64,000 nucleotides of DNA from Nymphaea colorata (lineage: Eukaryota > Streptophyta > Magnoliopsida > Nymphaeales > Nymphaeaceae), in assembly GCF_008831285.2 (NCBI RefSeq), contig NC_045142.1, forward strand, positions 1,121,001-1,185,000. The letters run 5' to 3'. Position numbers and translations under genes: made by a program. Each line of letters opens with the position of its first letter. The first letter of the stretch is position 1. The notes below the pieces were generated by a model. It did no database searches. It saw nothing but the letters and a program-made list of their open reading frames with translations, and had not been told where the DNA came from. Shown piece by piece: positions 11,601-21,720 of this stretch.

Positions 11601-14600
11601 GGATCATCTGGATTTGACACCTTGACACGAGCTTCTATAGTTCCTGTATCAATGGCTCCCTGCAAGTTTATGATTTGTTAATCACCTAGCATACAAAATT
11701 GTGAAAAATGAAAGATACAAATTCAATAGCGAAAGTATGGAAAAGTAGCAGAAGTGTGCTGCTTAATGCATAAAAGCATAGCAAAGAGTGGACACTTACA
11801 ACATTAAACAGCATTAGGAAATAAAACACGCTCCTAGAAGCGCAAAATAACACGTTCCAGGTTGGAGCTGGTTAACACAGTGTTCCATATTAGCAACTTA
11901 GTAGCTTGGTTTACAGACAGGAGCAGCCATGAGATCACCTACCACTACAATTTTGTAGAGAATGCTGAATTTGTCAACAGTATAATATATCACATTCGCA
12001 GCATGATCAAAGGTATTAGTTGACATATCCTTTGCATACAGGAATGGTAATATCAAGCATAACTGTCCCACAAGAAGCAGGCCCTCATGGCCCACACTTT
12101 CAGAATACAATGGGCCTTCTGTCAAACTGTTTTTACCTGTTTTCGGCTTTATCTCGCCCTGGTCTAGAAAAAAAAAAGGATGCTAGATATATTTAGTACT
12201 AGGGAAAACCAGCATCAGGTTGAAGCTTCTAGCTGGCTTCAACTTGTTTAAACTAGCACACAAGATAGCCTTTAGAATTTCCTTTGCGACAGAGATTTGA
12301 TATATAAAGGACATCTATTTCTAATGATTTAGGAAAACTCCAAGCAGAAGCAAGGAGTACAAACTGCAGATGCTTCATGCCTCACATAATACGTACATAA
12401 GCTGCCACTTGGTTTACTACAACTTGAAAACCAATAGAACCTTTTTGATGAGACTGACTTGACAAAGTCACTACTATAGTCTATAACAAATCTGCAAATT
12501 TCAACTTTGTGCAACACAAGCTGAACAAGACAACGTCCTAAAGTAATCAGAGTAAACTGAGCCATCATTCATGCATCCATTCAAGGGCAAGAGTGCAAAT
12601 CCAACCAAACAAGCCACATAAAAAACCACATCATTTTGTTGGCCCCTGACATACAGATAAATTATCAAACACCTCTTACGCTTTCCAACAAAAAGTATAA
12701 GAAAAAAGGAATAAAAAACAACCTGCTGAAGACGCCACTGAAAGCGAAGAGTAGCAGCTTGATAAAGAAGCTTAAGTTCTGATTCTTCCTCCAAGTTAAG
12801 AAGAAGCAACTCGGATGCACTCTCATATGTTAACATGTAGGTAGGTCTGATAATAGAATTTTGAACCTCATATTCTGCAATACTTGAAAACCATATAAAA
12901 AGCATAAACAGCGGTGTGAGAAGATCCTGGTTTAGCAAAGAAAGTCTATTGGGCTATATTACATGTAAAATGAACTACACAACTTACCTGCCATCTTCAC
13001 GCAATATAATAGACACACTGACAACACTGCAAACATGTCCTTGCTTGAGACTCATTCCCTCCATAGCAATCTTTTCAGGAAACATTGGGTAAGTTGCAGT
13101 AGGCAAAAAAACTGAAGTTCCTCTTTTCATTGCTTCCCTATAGAGGATCATAGGCAATATTCAGGATGAGGACAAGATTAGAAAAATTAAACTACAAGCT
13201 CACAAAGATCTTACTTACCTGTCTATCGTGCTCTGAGGTTTTAACAATCGTGTAGGGTCAGCAACATGAATCCAAACTTTGATTCGACCATCCTGCATCC
13301 TCTCTGCACTTAATGCATCATCTAGCTGCATCAATGTAAAAGATGCAATCAAACGATGTTGATTCAGGAAATATAGCTAATGTCAAAAACTTTCAGGGCA
13401 ATAATGTTCCTCCCAGAAGAAACAAATATCACAGTTTAGCTACCTCATCAGCTTCATCAACATCAATCGCATAGACCTTTAAGAACGTAAGATCTTTCCG
13501 GATCATCTGAAATAAATAATAGGCACATGACTGAGCTCATGTAACAAGCCAATCCCCTGGAAGAAGAAACAGGAGCTACCTTATCTGGATCAGGCTGAAG
13601 AGACAAAACCTCATCAGCAGCCAACAGAATCTCTTCCGAGTATTCGGTGGGGATATTCAGCTTCATAAGATCAAGATTTACATGTATAGGGAAGTATCCT
13701 ATATCAATCAGCAGATTCATAGCAGCAGCAGAAGCCTTCTGTAGTCCACAACTTTTCAATATCTATGAAAAATGCCAAGATTACTCAAAATTAGCTCAAA
13801 CATTTAAAACATCAGGGATATTACACCATTACAGTAATCATATCAATCGACTTACGTTGCCAGCCATTTTCTTTTGCTCATCATTCCTACATCTATCAAG
13901 AGCATAAGCTTCCAGAGCTTCAACTCTATTACGGATTTTCTCTTCTCCTATCCAAAAGTGTTTGGGAGGCTTAGATTGTGAAGGCATCATTTTTGCAGAT
14001 CTTATCAACTGGCCAAATTCTTCTAGCTCTTTCTCAGCAACTTCCTTAGCATGCTTCCGAAATAGAAGCTCTTCTACCTGATCTATATAGATTTAATAAA
14101 ATCATATTTGCACAAACAAAAATTGTACACGCAAAAAAGAAAAGGAAAGACAACATCAGAAACAAAACGAACAAGGGATCATCATGCACCATGATCACTT
14201 AACCAATACATATCCTCAAAAACATGTCAAAGTACATGCAGGATATGACTGCCCCAAGTTCCACATAGAACAGATTGGTTTTGCATTTTGGTAAGAAAAC
14301 TACTTGACTTGCAAGTTGCAATGTACTATTAGCAGAAGCATTTTTTGACGAGAAAAGAAGAGATAAAATTACTGGGCAGCAAAAGGAAACAAACATTTAA
14401 AACTTAAAAGGAACCTTAACCATCAGAATGCAATGCAACTTCCCTAATATGAATACTAAAGAATCAAGGTCAGTGAGACAAAAAGAGAGAGAGAGAGAGA
14501 GATTCTTTATCATTCATATCGATAAAAGTTGCATTGCATTATAATGACTAAGGTCCCTTTTACTGTTTTGTTCCTTTTGCTACCAGAATTTTGTCTCTTC

Positions 14601-17600
14601 TTTTCTCATCTGAAATCTCGCTTCTGGTAATGGTAATGGTACATTGCGAGTCAAGTAGATTGTCTACCAAAATGCAAAAATTAATCTGTTCTAAAGTTAT
14701 AGTCTTTAAATGTACTGCATAGAAAGTATTTGATGGCAAATGCTTTGTATATAAGACATTTCAGAATGCAGAACATGCAGTCTCAACAACCAAATTTTTC
14801 TAACACTTCTAGTTTGGAAAACAAAAGTGTCCATAAGGTTGCCAAGGAATGACGGTCTAGGGGTCATTGTGTAAAAGACGCGAACATTGATAGCTTGCCT
14901 CTCTAGAAGTTTATAATTTGTTTAACATATTTTCCGTACTTTGCTAATGTTCAAATTGCATACAAACTTTCTAAACTAGAGGTATAAAATAAGGGAAGAA
15001 GAGATGCAGGTGAACAATGACAATATTTGTTATACTTTTAACGTATGCACATCTTTTATATACCATGTATAGACTAAAAGTGATATGTAGCTTTCACCAG
15101 CATTAATTGGATAAGTCACCTGTTGAACTGGGCGAGGTCCATACACAGGGCAGTATCCTTTAGATTCCAACACGCTGAAGTATATCTCATCTTTTGAGAG
15201 CAAAAGATGTGCACAATAACTTTCCAGTGACTCTGTTGCACCATAAATTATCTGCAGATGTAGCCCTCCATCAAAATGCTGGCCTAAAGAAATGCTAAAG
15301 AGTAAAATGTTTTGTAGAAAAGGGAACCTCTGCTAGCTCTTCAGCAGTCACTGCCTTGTTTGTCTCTCGCAACTCCTCCCAAGCATACTCAATAAGAGTA
15401 GGATCCTAAGTAATAATTAGTAAGAAAAAATTATCCAACCATGCATACTCAATAAAAGTAGAATCCACAATAATAATTAGTCAAAAATAATGAAACAAAA
15501 GTATAAAACAAATAAAATATGCAATATATGCAAAACTCACCAAAAGACTCTCAGTTTTCTTGATGAAGTCTGAGATTTCAGAATGGTCAAAGCCCTCAAT
15601 ACCAGGAATAATATATGTGACCTGTTGGGGCTTTATGGAGGAGACAGTCCCATTCTGCATGTATAATTTCAGATGATAAAAGAAAGCAATAAGAGTCATC
15701 AAGGAACTGTGGAATACATCACAAGGACAATGAAAGAAGGCAACCCATTGAACAGTTAGTAATACTAAATTACTAATTACTAATACTTGTTTTTAGTAAG
15801 GACCTGATCAGACACCATCCAGTTTTTCTTTCCATCAGGTCTCTGAGCTACTGCCAATAAAATCCTTTCAGAATCCTTCCGAAACTCCAGCAACATTCCC
15901 TTCTGCAGGACCCGTTTTTCAAGCTTTTCTTCTGACAGGTCCTTATTACTCACCAATTCAGTTCTGCTAAAAATAATAGAGGTGATGAATTGAAAAAAGA
16001 GCATACTGGTTTAGTCTGAAAAAAAAACAATGGATATCTCAGAAGCAAGCAAATGTGAACCTCATAATAGATGCTACAATATGGGAAAAGAAAAGAAAAA
16101 GAAAGAAAAAAAAAACTTCCTCAACACTGACAGGATTGCCAGGTTTCTCACAGAAACTTGCTAACATATACTGTCAAGTCATGGGTGCAAGACTGAATTC
16201 AAATAGAACAGTTGTTTTTGCCAGACTCAAAGAATAGCGCAAAAAAGGGACATGTAGAGTACATCTTTCATGTGAGCAAAAGGGACGTGGAAGGAGAGCT
16301 CTCAGAATGATGGAAAGAGATGCAGTGTAAAATGGAAGGTACAAACATAGCTTTTAAGAAAGAAACTTCTATTCAAAGTAGGCACGCAAAAGCCAAATAT
16401 AAGTTTTCTATCTTCATAGTTGCCTTCATCAGAAGTCTACCTTTCCTACCCGTCAGACAGATAGTCAGTGAATTAATGGATGTCTCTCGTGTGTGAAGGA
16501 TGGGTGTCAAAGCAAAGATAGTCAGTGAATTAATGGATGTCTCTCGAGTGTGAAGGATGGGTGTCAAAGCAAAGAACAGTTTCATCCTAAAGTAGTAGGA
16601 CAAATAGGAGGTCTCTGCAGCATACCCAGCACACCAACTCCAAACCATTTTTTGTGCCCTCTTCTATCTAACCTTCGGATGTAACAATGTCTATCCTTTT
16701 TCTTGTTTGCTTCCCTAGGATGTGAGACCTCAACAGGGGAGATGCCTCAAAAAGCATGTGATTGGACTAGACTATGTCAACTTTCCTCCTTTATTGATGT
16801 TAAGCATAATCATTTTAAAATTCAAATAATTGCCCAAAAATTGACCAGTAAATGTGGAACCAAAATTACAAGAATCACGAAAGACTAATTTCTTCCTCTT
16901 GTGATTTTGCATAATTACTTCAAACAGAAGAGTACAAATTTATTATCTTAAAGATTATGATTCTCTTATTCTTCTGAGAAGTTAATTCAAATCATTATCC
17001 GAAAGACAGAACACCTGAAGAGACACAGAAAGATACAACATCTACCGACAACAATTTGAAGAAAGAATTGACGAATGAAGGAATGGTGCACGATAAGTCA
17101 CATGGAAACACAATGAAGATCAGTTTCTTTGCTTCGAAAGACTTACATCATATCACAAATTTCACGAACTTGCACCATGGAAGTTGCAACAAATATATAC
17201 ATAAAATCGAACTTTCTCAGAAAAATAGCAAAATAACGCGTAATCCTTACAATCTCCATGGCATTCAACCAAATGCCCGTTCCACAACCATAGAAAAAGC
17301 TAGTTTCCCAATGATCGATCAAAGGAACTAGATAGTTGTGAAACCATCAAACCATTTATACACAATTCAAAATTGAAGGAATTCAACGGAGAGAAGGAAA
17401 AACGAAAAATCCCTTACTTTCCGCTGGCACGAGCCCTCGCTCTTCGTGAGGCTCGCATTCAAAATTAAAGGAATTCAACGGAGAGAAGAAAAAACGAAAA
17501 ATCCCTTACTTTCCGCTGGCACGAGCCTTCGTTCTTCGTGAGGCTCGCATCTCCTGTAGCTCCTCCATGACGATGGCGAGCAGACCCTGCGTCGAGCAGA

Positions 17601-17805
17601 ACCGGAGTCCGTAGCAGGACAGAGCAACGGCGCCATTCCCCCGCCTCGGAGCAGCCCCATAGACAGAGAACCCTAAGCAGGAATTCCCCTTCCGCCGAGT
17701 ACAAAGGAATCGGCGGAAGCGGTGCTGGCAAGAGGTGGAAGGCGGGGACGGGGATCGACTGAGGGCCGAGCAGGCGTTCGCCGCGCGAACAGCCATCGCC
17801 ATCAT
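8605..17805 (-). CDS. RNR1: Organellar RNase II / RNR1-type 3'-5' exoribonuclease
   Basis: There are 14 coding exons: 17805-17510, 15966-15804, 15654-15541, 15405-15328, 15251-15120, 14077-13856, 13762-13580, 13506-13444, 13325-13219, 13137-12988, 12882-12723, 11659-11264, 10544-10320, 8721-8605. They total 2406 nt, in frame, giving 801 aa, close to plant RNR1. The Ser/Arg-rich N-terminus (MMAMAVRAANACSALSR) looks like a plastid/mitochondrial transit peptide. The RNB domain covers about residues 400-700. The metal-binding segment AIDVDEADELDDALS spans the exon 8/9 junction (residues 409-423), and FTSPIRRYLDLLAHYQ closes the domain. The last two exons form an S1-like RNA-binding end (GVQIGDEVDIQVEE). 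The family degrades and trims organellar RNAs, including rRNA 3' ends. The first possible start, at 17811, is GTG; the first ATG is at 17805. Introns 1, 5, 11, 12 and 13 exceed 0.6 kb; several carry tandem duplications. Confidence 0.93.
8725..8928. repeat. Perfect 102-bp tandem duplication in RNR1 intron 13
   Basis: 8725-8826 and 8827-8928 read identically, base for base, in my comparison. The first copy begins two bases beyond the acceptor dinucleotide (8722-8723) of the last exon. Perfect identity means a very recent event or an assembly artefact. Confidence 0.95.
10690..11060 (+). repeat. A-rich dispersed repeat, copy 2 (in RNR1 intron 12)
   Basis: This copy shares the TTTTTAACAGCACAG / TTTTTCTCGGGTAT opening, the AAACCTAAAAAT block and the A-rich tail with copy 1 at 2765-3080. 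It lies in the same orientation, within the intron between RNR1 exons 12 and 13. No coding potential. Confidence 0.5.
15383..15484. repeat. Tandem duplication (60-bp period) copying the RNR1 exon-4 acceptor
   Basis: 15383-15424 and 15443-15484 are diverged direct copies. The proximal copy holds the true acceptor CTTAG/GATCC and the first bases of exon 4. The distal copy, further upstream in the intron, reads TTGTGGATTC, so its AG is lost and it cannot act as acceptor. Confidence 0.75.
16459..16572. repeat. 57-bp tandem duplication in RNR1 intron 1
   Basis: 16459-16515 and 16516-16572 match at all but one position (TCTCTCGTGTG versus TCTCTCGAGTG). Non-coding, inside the large first intron. 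Confidence 0.9.
17369..17550. repeat. 92-bp tandem duplication covering the RNR1 exon-1 end and donor site
   Basis: 17369-17458 and 17461-17550 are near-identical at a 92-bp offset. The unit contains the last ~41 coding bases of exon 1 plus the donor GGAAA/GTAAGG. The functional donor is at 17510/17509; a second complete donor sits at 17418/17417. Reading through the first donor meets TAA at once, so only the upstream donor gives full-length protein. Confidence 0.93.
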
Positions 17806-18544
17806 CACCACTCTCTCTCTCTCTCTCTCTTTTCTTTGAATTTCTTTGCCCTACTGGCTACTACATTCCAGGCAATGGCGGGAGGGACCGCTGCTAGCCT
17901 GAGAGCGCGAGAACTGGGAAGTGAAGATGAGCCTCATCTCGATGCACTCCCTGCCCCCAAAAGCGGGACACGGAAGCGCAAGCGGGTCGGATATGCTCCA
18001 AATGATGACTGTCCGCATTAGGATCCAAATAAAGAGCAGCAACGGTCGAATTTTGTCTTTTGTCAATCAAGGGGATGTTTGGCTAAAGTAATATACATTA
18101 ATGTCCCATGGAACTGTAATAAATGTTTTGTGAATCTGCTTCATTTTTTAAGCAAATTTATGAGACAGTAATATTGTTTCAATGTTGCCAACCTATCACA
18201 ATTGGGCTGCAAATTTCATTGAAAGCATTTGATCAAGATAATATAATTGTTTGGCATTATCAAAAGCCATGCACAACATATAATTGTGAGACATCTCATA
18301 ATCATCGTTTGAAACAGAAGATTGACAAATGAGAAAATCAAACTCTAGGTGTGATTCATTTCACAACAGTGATACAGGCAAAACCCCAAACTGCTTAGAA
18401 AAAAATGAAAAACTCCATACAAATAGTTATTACAGACTCGATATACTTGTATTCGTTTCATGGATGCTCTAAATTGAACTGGACCAGTCAGGGAACACAT
18501 GGCCACAATTTTGAGCATCACACCGAGGACCAAGAGCTACTTCT
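17806..18544. other. RNR1 5'UTR/promoter with (CT)n tract, then SKS 3' flank
   Basis: A (CT)n tract at about 17811-17831 (GA-rich in the RNR1 sense) directly precedes the RNR1 start and is typical of plant 5'UTRs. The rest, up to the SKS stop at 18545, is an intergenic spacer under 0.8 kb that must hold the RNR1 promoter and the SKS 3'UTR. An open plus frame at 17722-18021 is an antisense shadow without a domain. Confidence 0.55.
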
Positions 18545-20840
18545 TTATTGTTTGAGAGTCTCAACGACCGGCTTCTTCATGTTGCTGACCAGGCCGCAGA
18601 GAAGGGCGTTCGCCGGCATGTCGTACTCGTCCCGGAGAGATTTGTACGGCGAAGGCACGCGGATGTAGAGCTGCTGGCCCAAGTATTGGCGCTCCCACTC
18701 TTCAGACCTCAGGTTCCACATGCCAGCATTGTCAATTGTGAGCAGAATGGCAGCCCATGAATGTTGGTACACCTAAAGGCACAAGGATTCGCCAATCCGA
18801 GTTACAGAAAATCCAGTTCTTCTATCCTTTTAATAACCAATACTGGTCTATAGGTTTTGGGCATCAATCTAAAACATGACCAAGTTCATAATTTGGCCAT
18901 AAATCCAAATGGGACCAAGTTCAAAGTATGTACCTGGATGTTGGTGCGACTCACTGCATCAACAAGGTTGTAGGTCTTTCGCTTCTCAGGGCTCCATCTT
19001 CCTGCTCCAATCCTAATGAAGCAGAAAACAGGAATCACAAACATAAATGAAGCAAGAATCAGATTTCATTCATCAAAATCAAGATCTGTAGAACACATAA
19101 ACTAAACGGTATCTTAGTTGGATCTAATTTGATTGAAAATTCACCTTTAACAAAGATCCAATTGAAGCAAACATGTCCTAAGTGAAGCCAAGATGATTAC
19201 TTACCCAACAGCAAAGAATGAATATCCATCCAGGTGATAGGTCTGCAGACTCCTTTCCAAGTTCTCAAACACTATCTCAATGAATGTTCGGTATTCGCCT
19301 TCGACGACGGCGGTCTGGATCGTGATCGCCTTGCGCTTAGGCGGTTCGTCAGGGATGGATTGGTTGTTGTAGACCTTGCTGCCCATGCCGTAGTAGTCGG
19401 CCAGCTTCAATGGAGTCCTGGCCTGCTTATATGAAACTCCATTAATGGCATACCTGAGCTTGCCATTGACATAGCCCATGGTGTTAGCCAGCCTGATGGT
19501 CCTAGTAATGTTGATATTTCCATAGTGGTAGGAGCCCTGTGGGTTCGGCCTAGCAGCACTAGCCGTCAAGTTCCAGCGGAAAGAACGGAATTGGTTCATG
19601 GAGTAGGCGATGCCGATGGGTGCCGGAGGGATCGGCCCAGACAACCCGGCCTTGCCGTTGGAGTAGTGTAGCACGGCCGTCCCGTTGAGCGAGTAGCGGG
19701 TGAACCTGGTCGAGGCAACGATGTAGTAGTCCTTTGGGGCCTGGTTCGCCGTGACGAGGACGGAGAAGGACTGGCCGACGTGAACGTCGATGGAGTCGTA
19801 CTCGTTCTGCATGGTGTGCGAGCCCTCGATCTCGACGAGCTTCATGGTGTGACCCTGGATCCTAAAGTTGAGCGTGTTCTTGATTCCAACGTTCGAGATG
19901 CGGAGCCTGTAAGTCTTGCCGGGCTCGACTGTGAACTTGTCTGCCTGTTCACCAGTCTTGCCGTTGATCAGCACTCCGGCAGGCCGGCCGAGGGACTTTC
20001 CGTCATCAAGGATCTGTCTCAGGACCTGTACAAAGCCAAGAAGATGCGTGAACCAACAACGGCGGGGCTAGAAGTTTTCGCCATGGAGGATGGTAGAAGA
20101 ATTAAGATCGTCTCCGGGATTACCTTGTGGGACTTGGTGTACCAGTCGCCAACGAGGACGGTAAAGTCATCGGCGGGGGGATCGAAAGGAACGGGGATGT
20201 ACATGCGGCTGTTGATGCGGAGGCCGCCGAAGGCACCAGATGCCTTCTGGAGGCCGACGGAAGGGAAGTAGTAGTAGCTGCCAATCTGGTCCTTCACTTG
20301 GAAGTGGTAAGTGAAGTTGGTCCCAGGAAGGATGGGACAGTTTGTTCCGGGCATTCCATCTTGCCAGGAGTCCTTCCTTTGTTGAACACCATTCCTGTGC
20401 ACAGGAAACAAGCACATTCATGAGAAGAAGAAGAAGAAGAAGAAGAAGAAGAAGAAGAAGAAGAGAAGGCTGCCAATGGAGAGAGAGGCTACCAAGATAA
20501 CAGGAAAGGCTCATCAAGGTGGTTGAAGACATTAATAACAATGTTGTCGTTGGTGGTGGAGTTGATCCAGGGACCGGGGAATTGACCGTTGATCAGGATT
20601 CCCTGTTTATCAGAATCACAGAAGAGAATAAGTTTGTGTTAATTCTTTAGTAAGGTGTATCAGAGCAGAAAGAAGAACAGCAGTTGTATGGGAAAGTTAA
20701 TGAAGCAGAACCTGCTGAGGAACTCCAAGTGGGGAGATGGTGCCATACGTGACATCCCATGTGAAGTATCTGTAAGGGTTCTCCGCAATAACACAGAGAC
20801 AGAGAAATGGAAATACGGCTAACAAAGAAAGAGGCGACAT
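18545..20840 (-). CDS. SKU5-similar (SKS) multicopper-oxidase-like secreted protein
   Basis: Six exons: 20840-20712, 20602-20493, 20394-20124, 20025-19205, 19012-18934, 18772-18545. They total 1638 nt, giving 545 aa, the usual SKS size. A signal peptide (MSPLSLLAVFPFLCLCVIA) precedes ENPYRYFTWDV, then three cupredoxin-like domains. The copper sites are degenerate. The plastocyanin-type HWHG is replaced by SWNG in LLSWNGVQQRKDSW. The C-terminal ligands are replaced in TYHLDGYSFFAVG, and the usual HCH segment becomes MWNLRSEEWERQYLGQQLY. This is typical of SKU5/SKS proteins, which act at the cell wall or plasma membrane in directional growth and are probably not active oxidases. Several N-glycosylation sites (NST, NFT, NGT, NIT) fit a secreted protein. 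The C-terminus VETLKQ gives no GPI signal, unlike SKU5 itself. Family assignment is firm; which SKS paralogue is open. Confidence 0.93.
20423..20463 (-). repeat. (CTT)n microsatellite forming the SKS intron-2 pyrimidine tract
   Basis: About 41 bp of GAAGAAG units on the plus strand. In the gene sense it is (CTT)n inside the 98-bp intron between exons 2 and 3, about 30 bases upstream of the acceptor TGTGCACAG. It makes up over 40 % of the intron. Confidence 0.95.
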
Positions 20841-21720
20841 TGTCTTCAACTCTACTTTTTTTCCTGTATCTGTTACACGATGAAGAAGAACCAAAGAACA
20901 CGTCAATACTCCTAGGCTTTCAGTTTTATTTCCTTAAATTAGTCATGAAAGGAACAATTATGTGAAATCAACAAGGCAAATTTTAATTCGTCTTAACCAT
21001 TTCAGTGGATCTATTCTTTAATATATGCAAAAGACGCGTCTGAATATGCACGAAAATTGGAGAAATGTCATTTTTCTGATAAAGCAAGCAAAAGTTGGCA
21101 GTAAAGAGTTTTTTCTAGCTTGTTGCTTAGATGCTGTGTTGATTGATCTGTTCTTTCTATTACCATGCTGCAAAATGACGCTCAAAAGATAGATAATAAT
21201 AAAGAAGAAAGTTGGCATCTCCTGAAACATCAAAAACAGCTGAATTTCTTGATGATGAAAGGAAATTTCGTAGAAACAAAAAACATCATATGTAAATGTG
21301 ATTCAGAAAACCTTGGGCATGTCTGTTTTTTATTGCACCATCACATTTATAATAAAAAAATCACAGATTTAAGATTAAGCACTAAACTTTCACAATCGAG
21401 ATTTAAAAATCAAAGGCTATTAACTTTTGTACTTGTGGGGAACAGAATAGAATTCTTCGATTTCACGAATCACGAGAAGCTAAGAAGTTTCAAACACCAC
21501 ATGCAAATCAAATTTGCCAATTTCAAACGCCCATCAGCAAACCATTACCACCAAGCAGATCTGTAACGAAAATCTCAGGCACAGAGGCTGAAATTCGATG
21601 ACGGTCGAAGAAGAAGAAGAACACAGAAGAGGAGGATCTAGTTTACCATGCAAAGCAGATCGGAGCTACCCCACTTTCTCTTCTTCCTTCCAATAAAGTT
21701 TATTTATATAGATTGCATGA
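20841..21720 (-). promoter_or_regulatory. SKS core promoter (TATA box) and 5'UTR intron
   Basis: On the minus strand CTATATAAATA at 21711-21701 is a strong TATA box. About 55 bases downstream is a donor GCATG/GTAAAC (21647/21646), and an acceptor GTAACAG/ATACAGG lies at 20870/20869, shortly before the start ATG at 20840. This gives a 0.78 kb intron in the 5'UTR. An open plus frame at 21165-21566 falls inside that intron and shows no domain. Confidence 0.6.

Noticed and set aside
17722-18021. Plus-strand frame over the RNR1 first exon and promoter
   Set aside because: It starts inside the antisense of the transit-peptide exon, runs through the CT tract and has no domain.
21165-21566. 133-codon plus frame upstream of the SKS gene
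   Set aside because: It lies inside the predicted SKS 5'UTR intron and shows low-complexity, unrecognised content.
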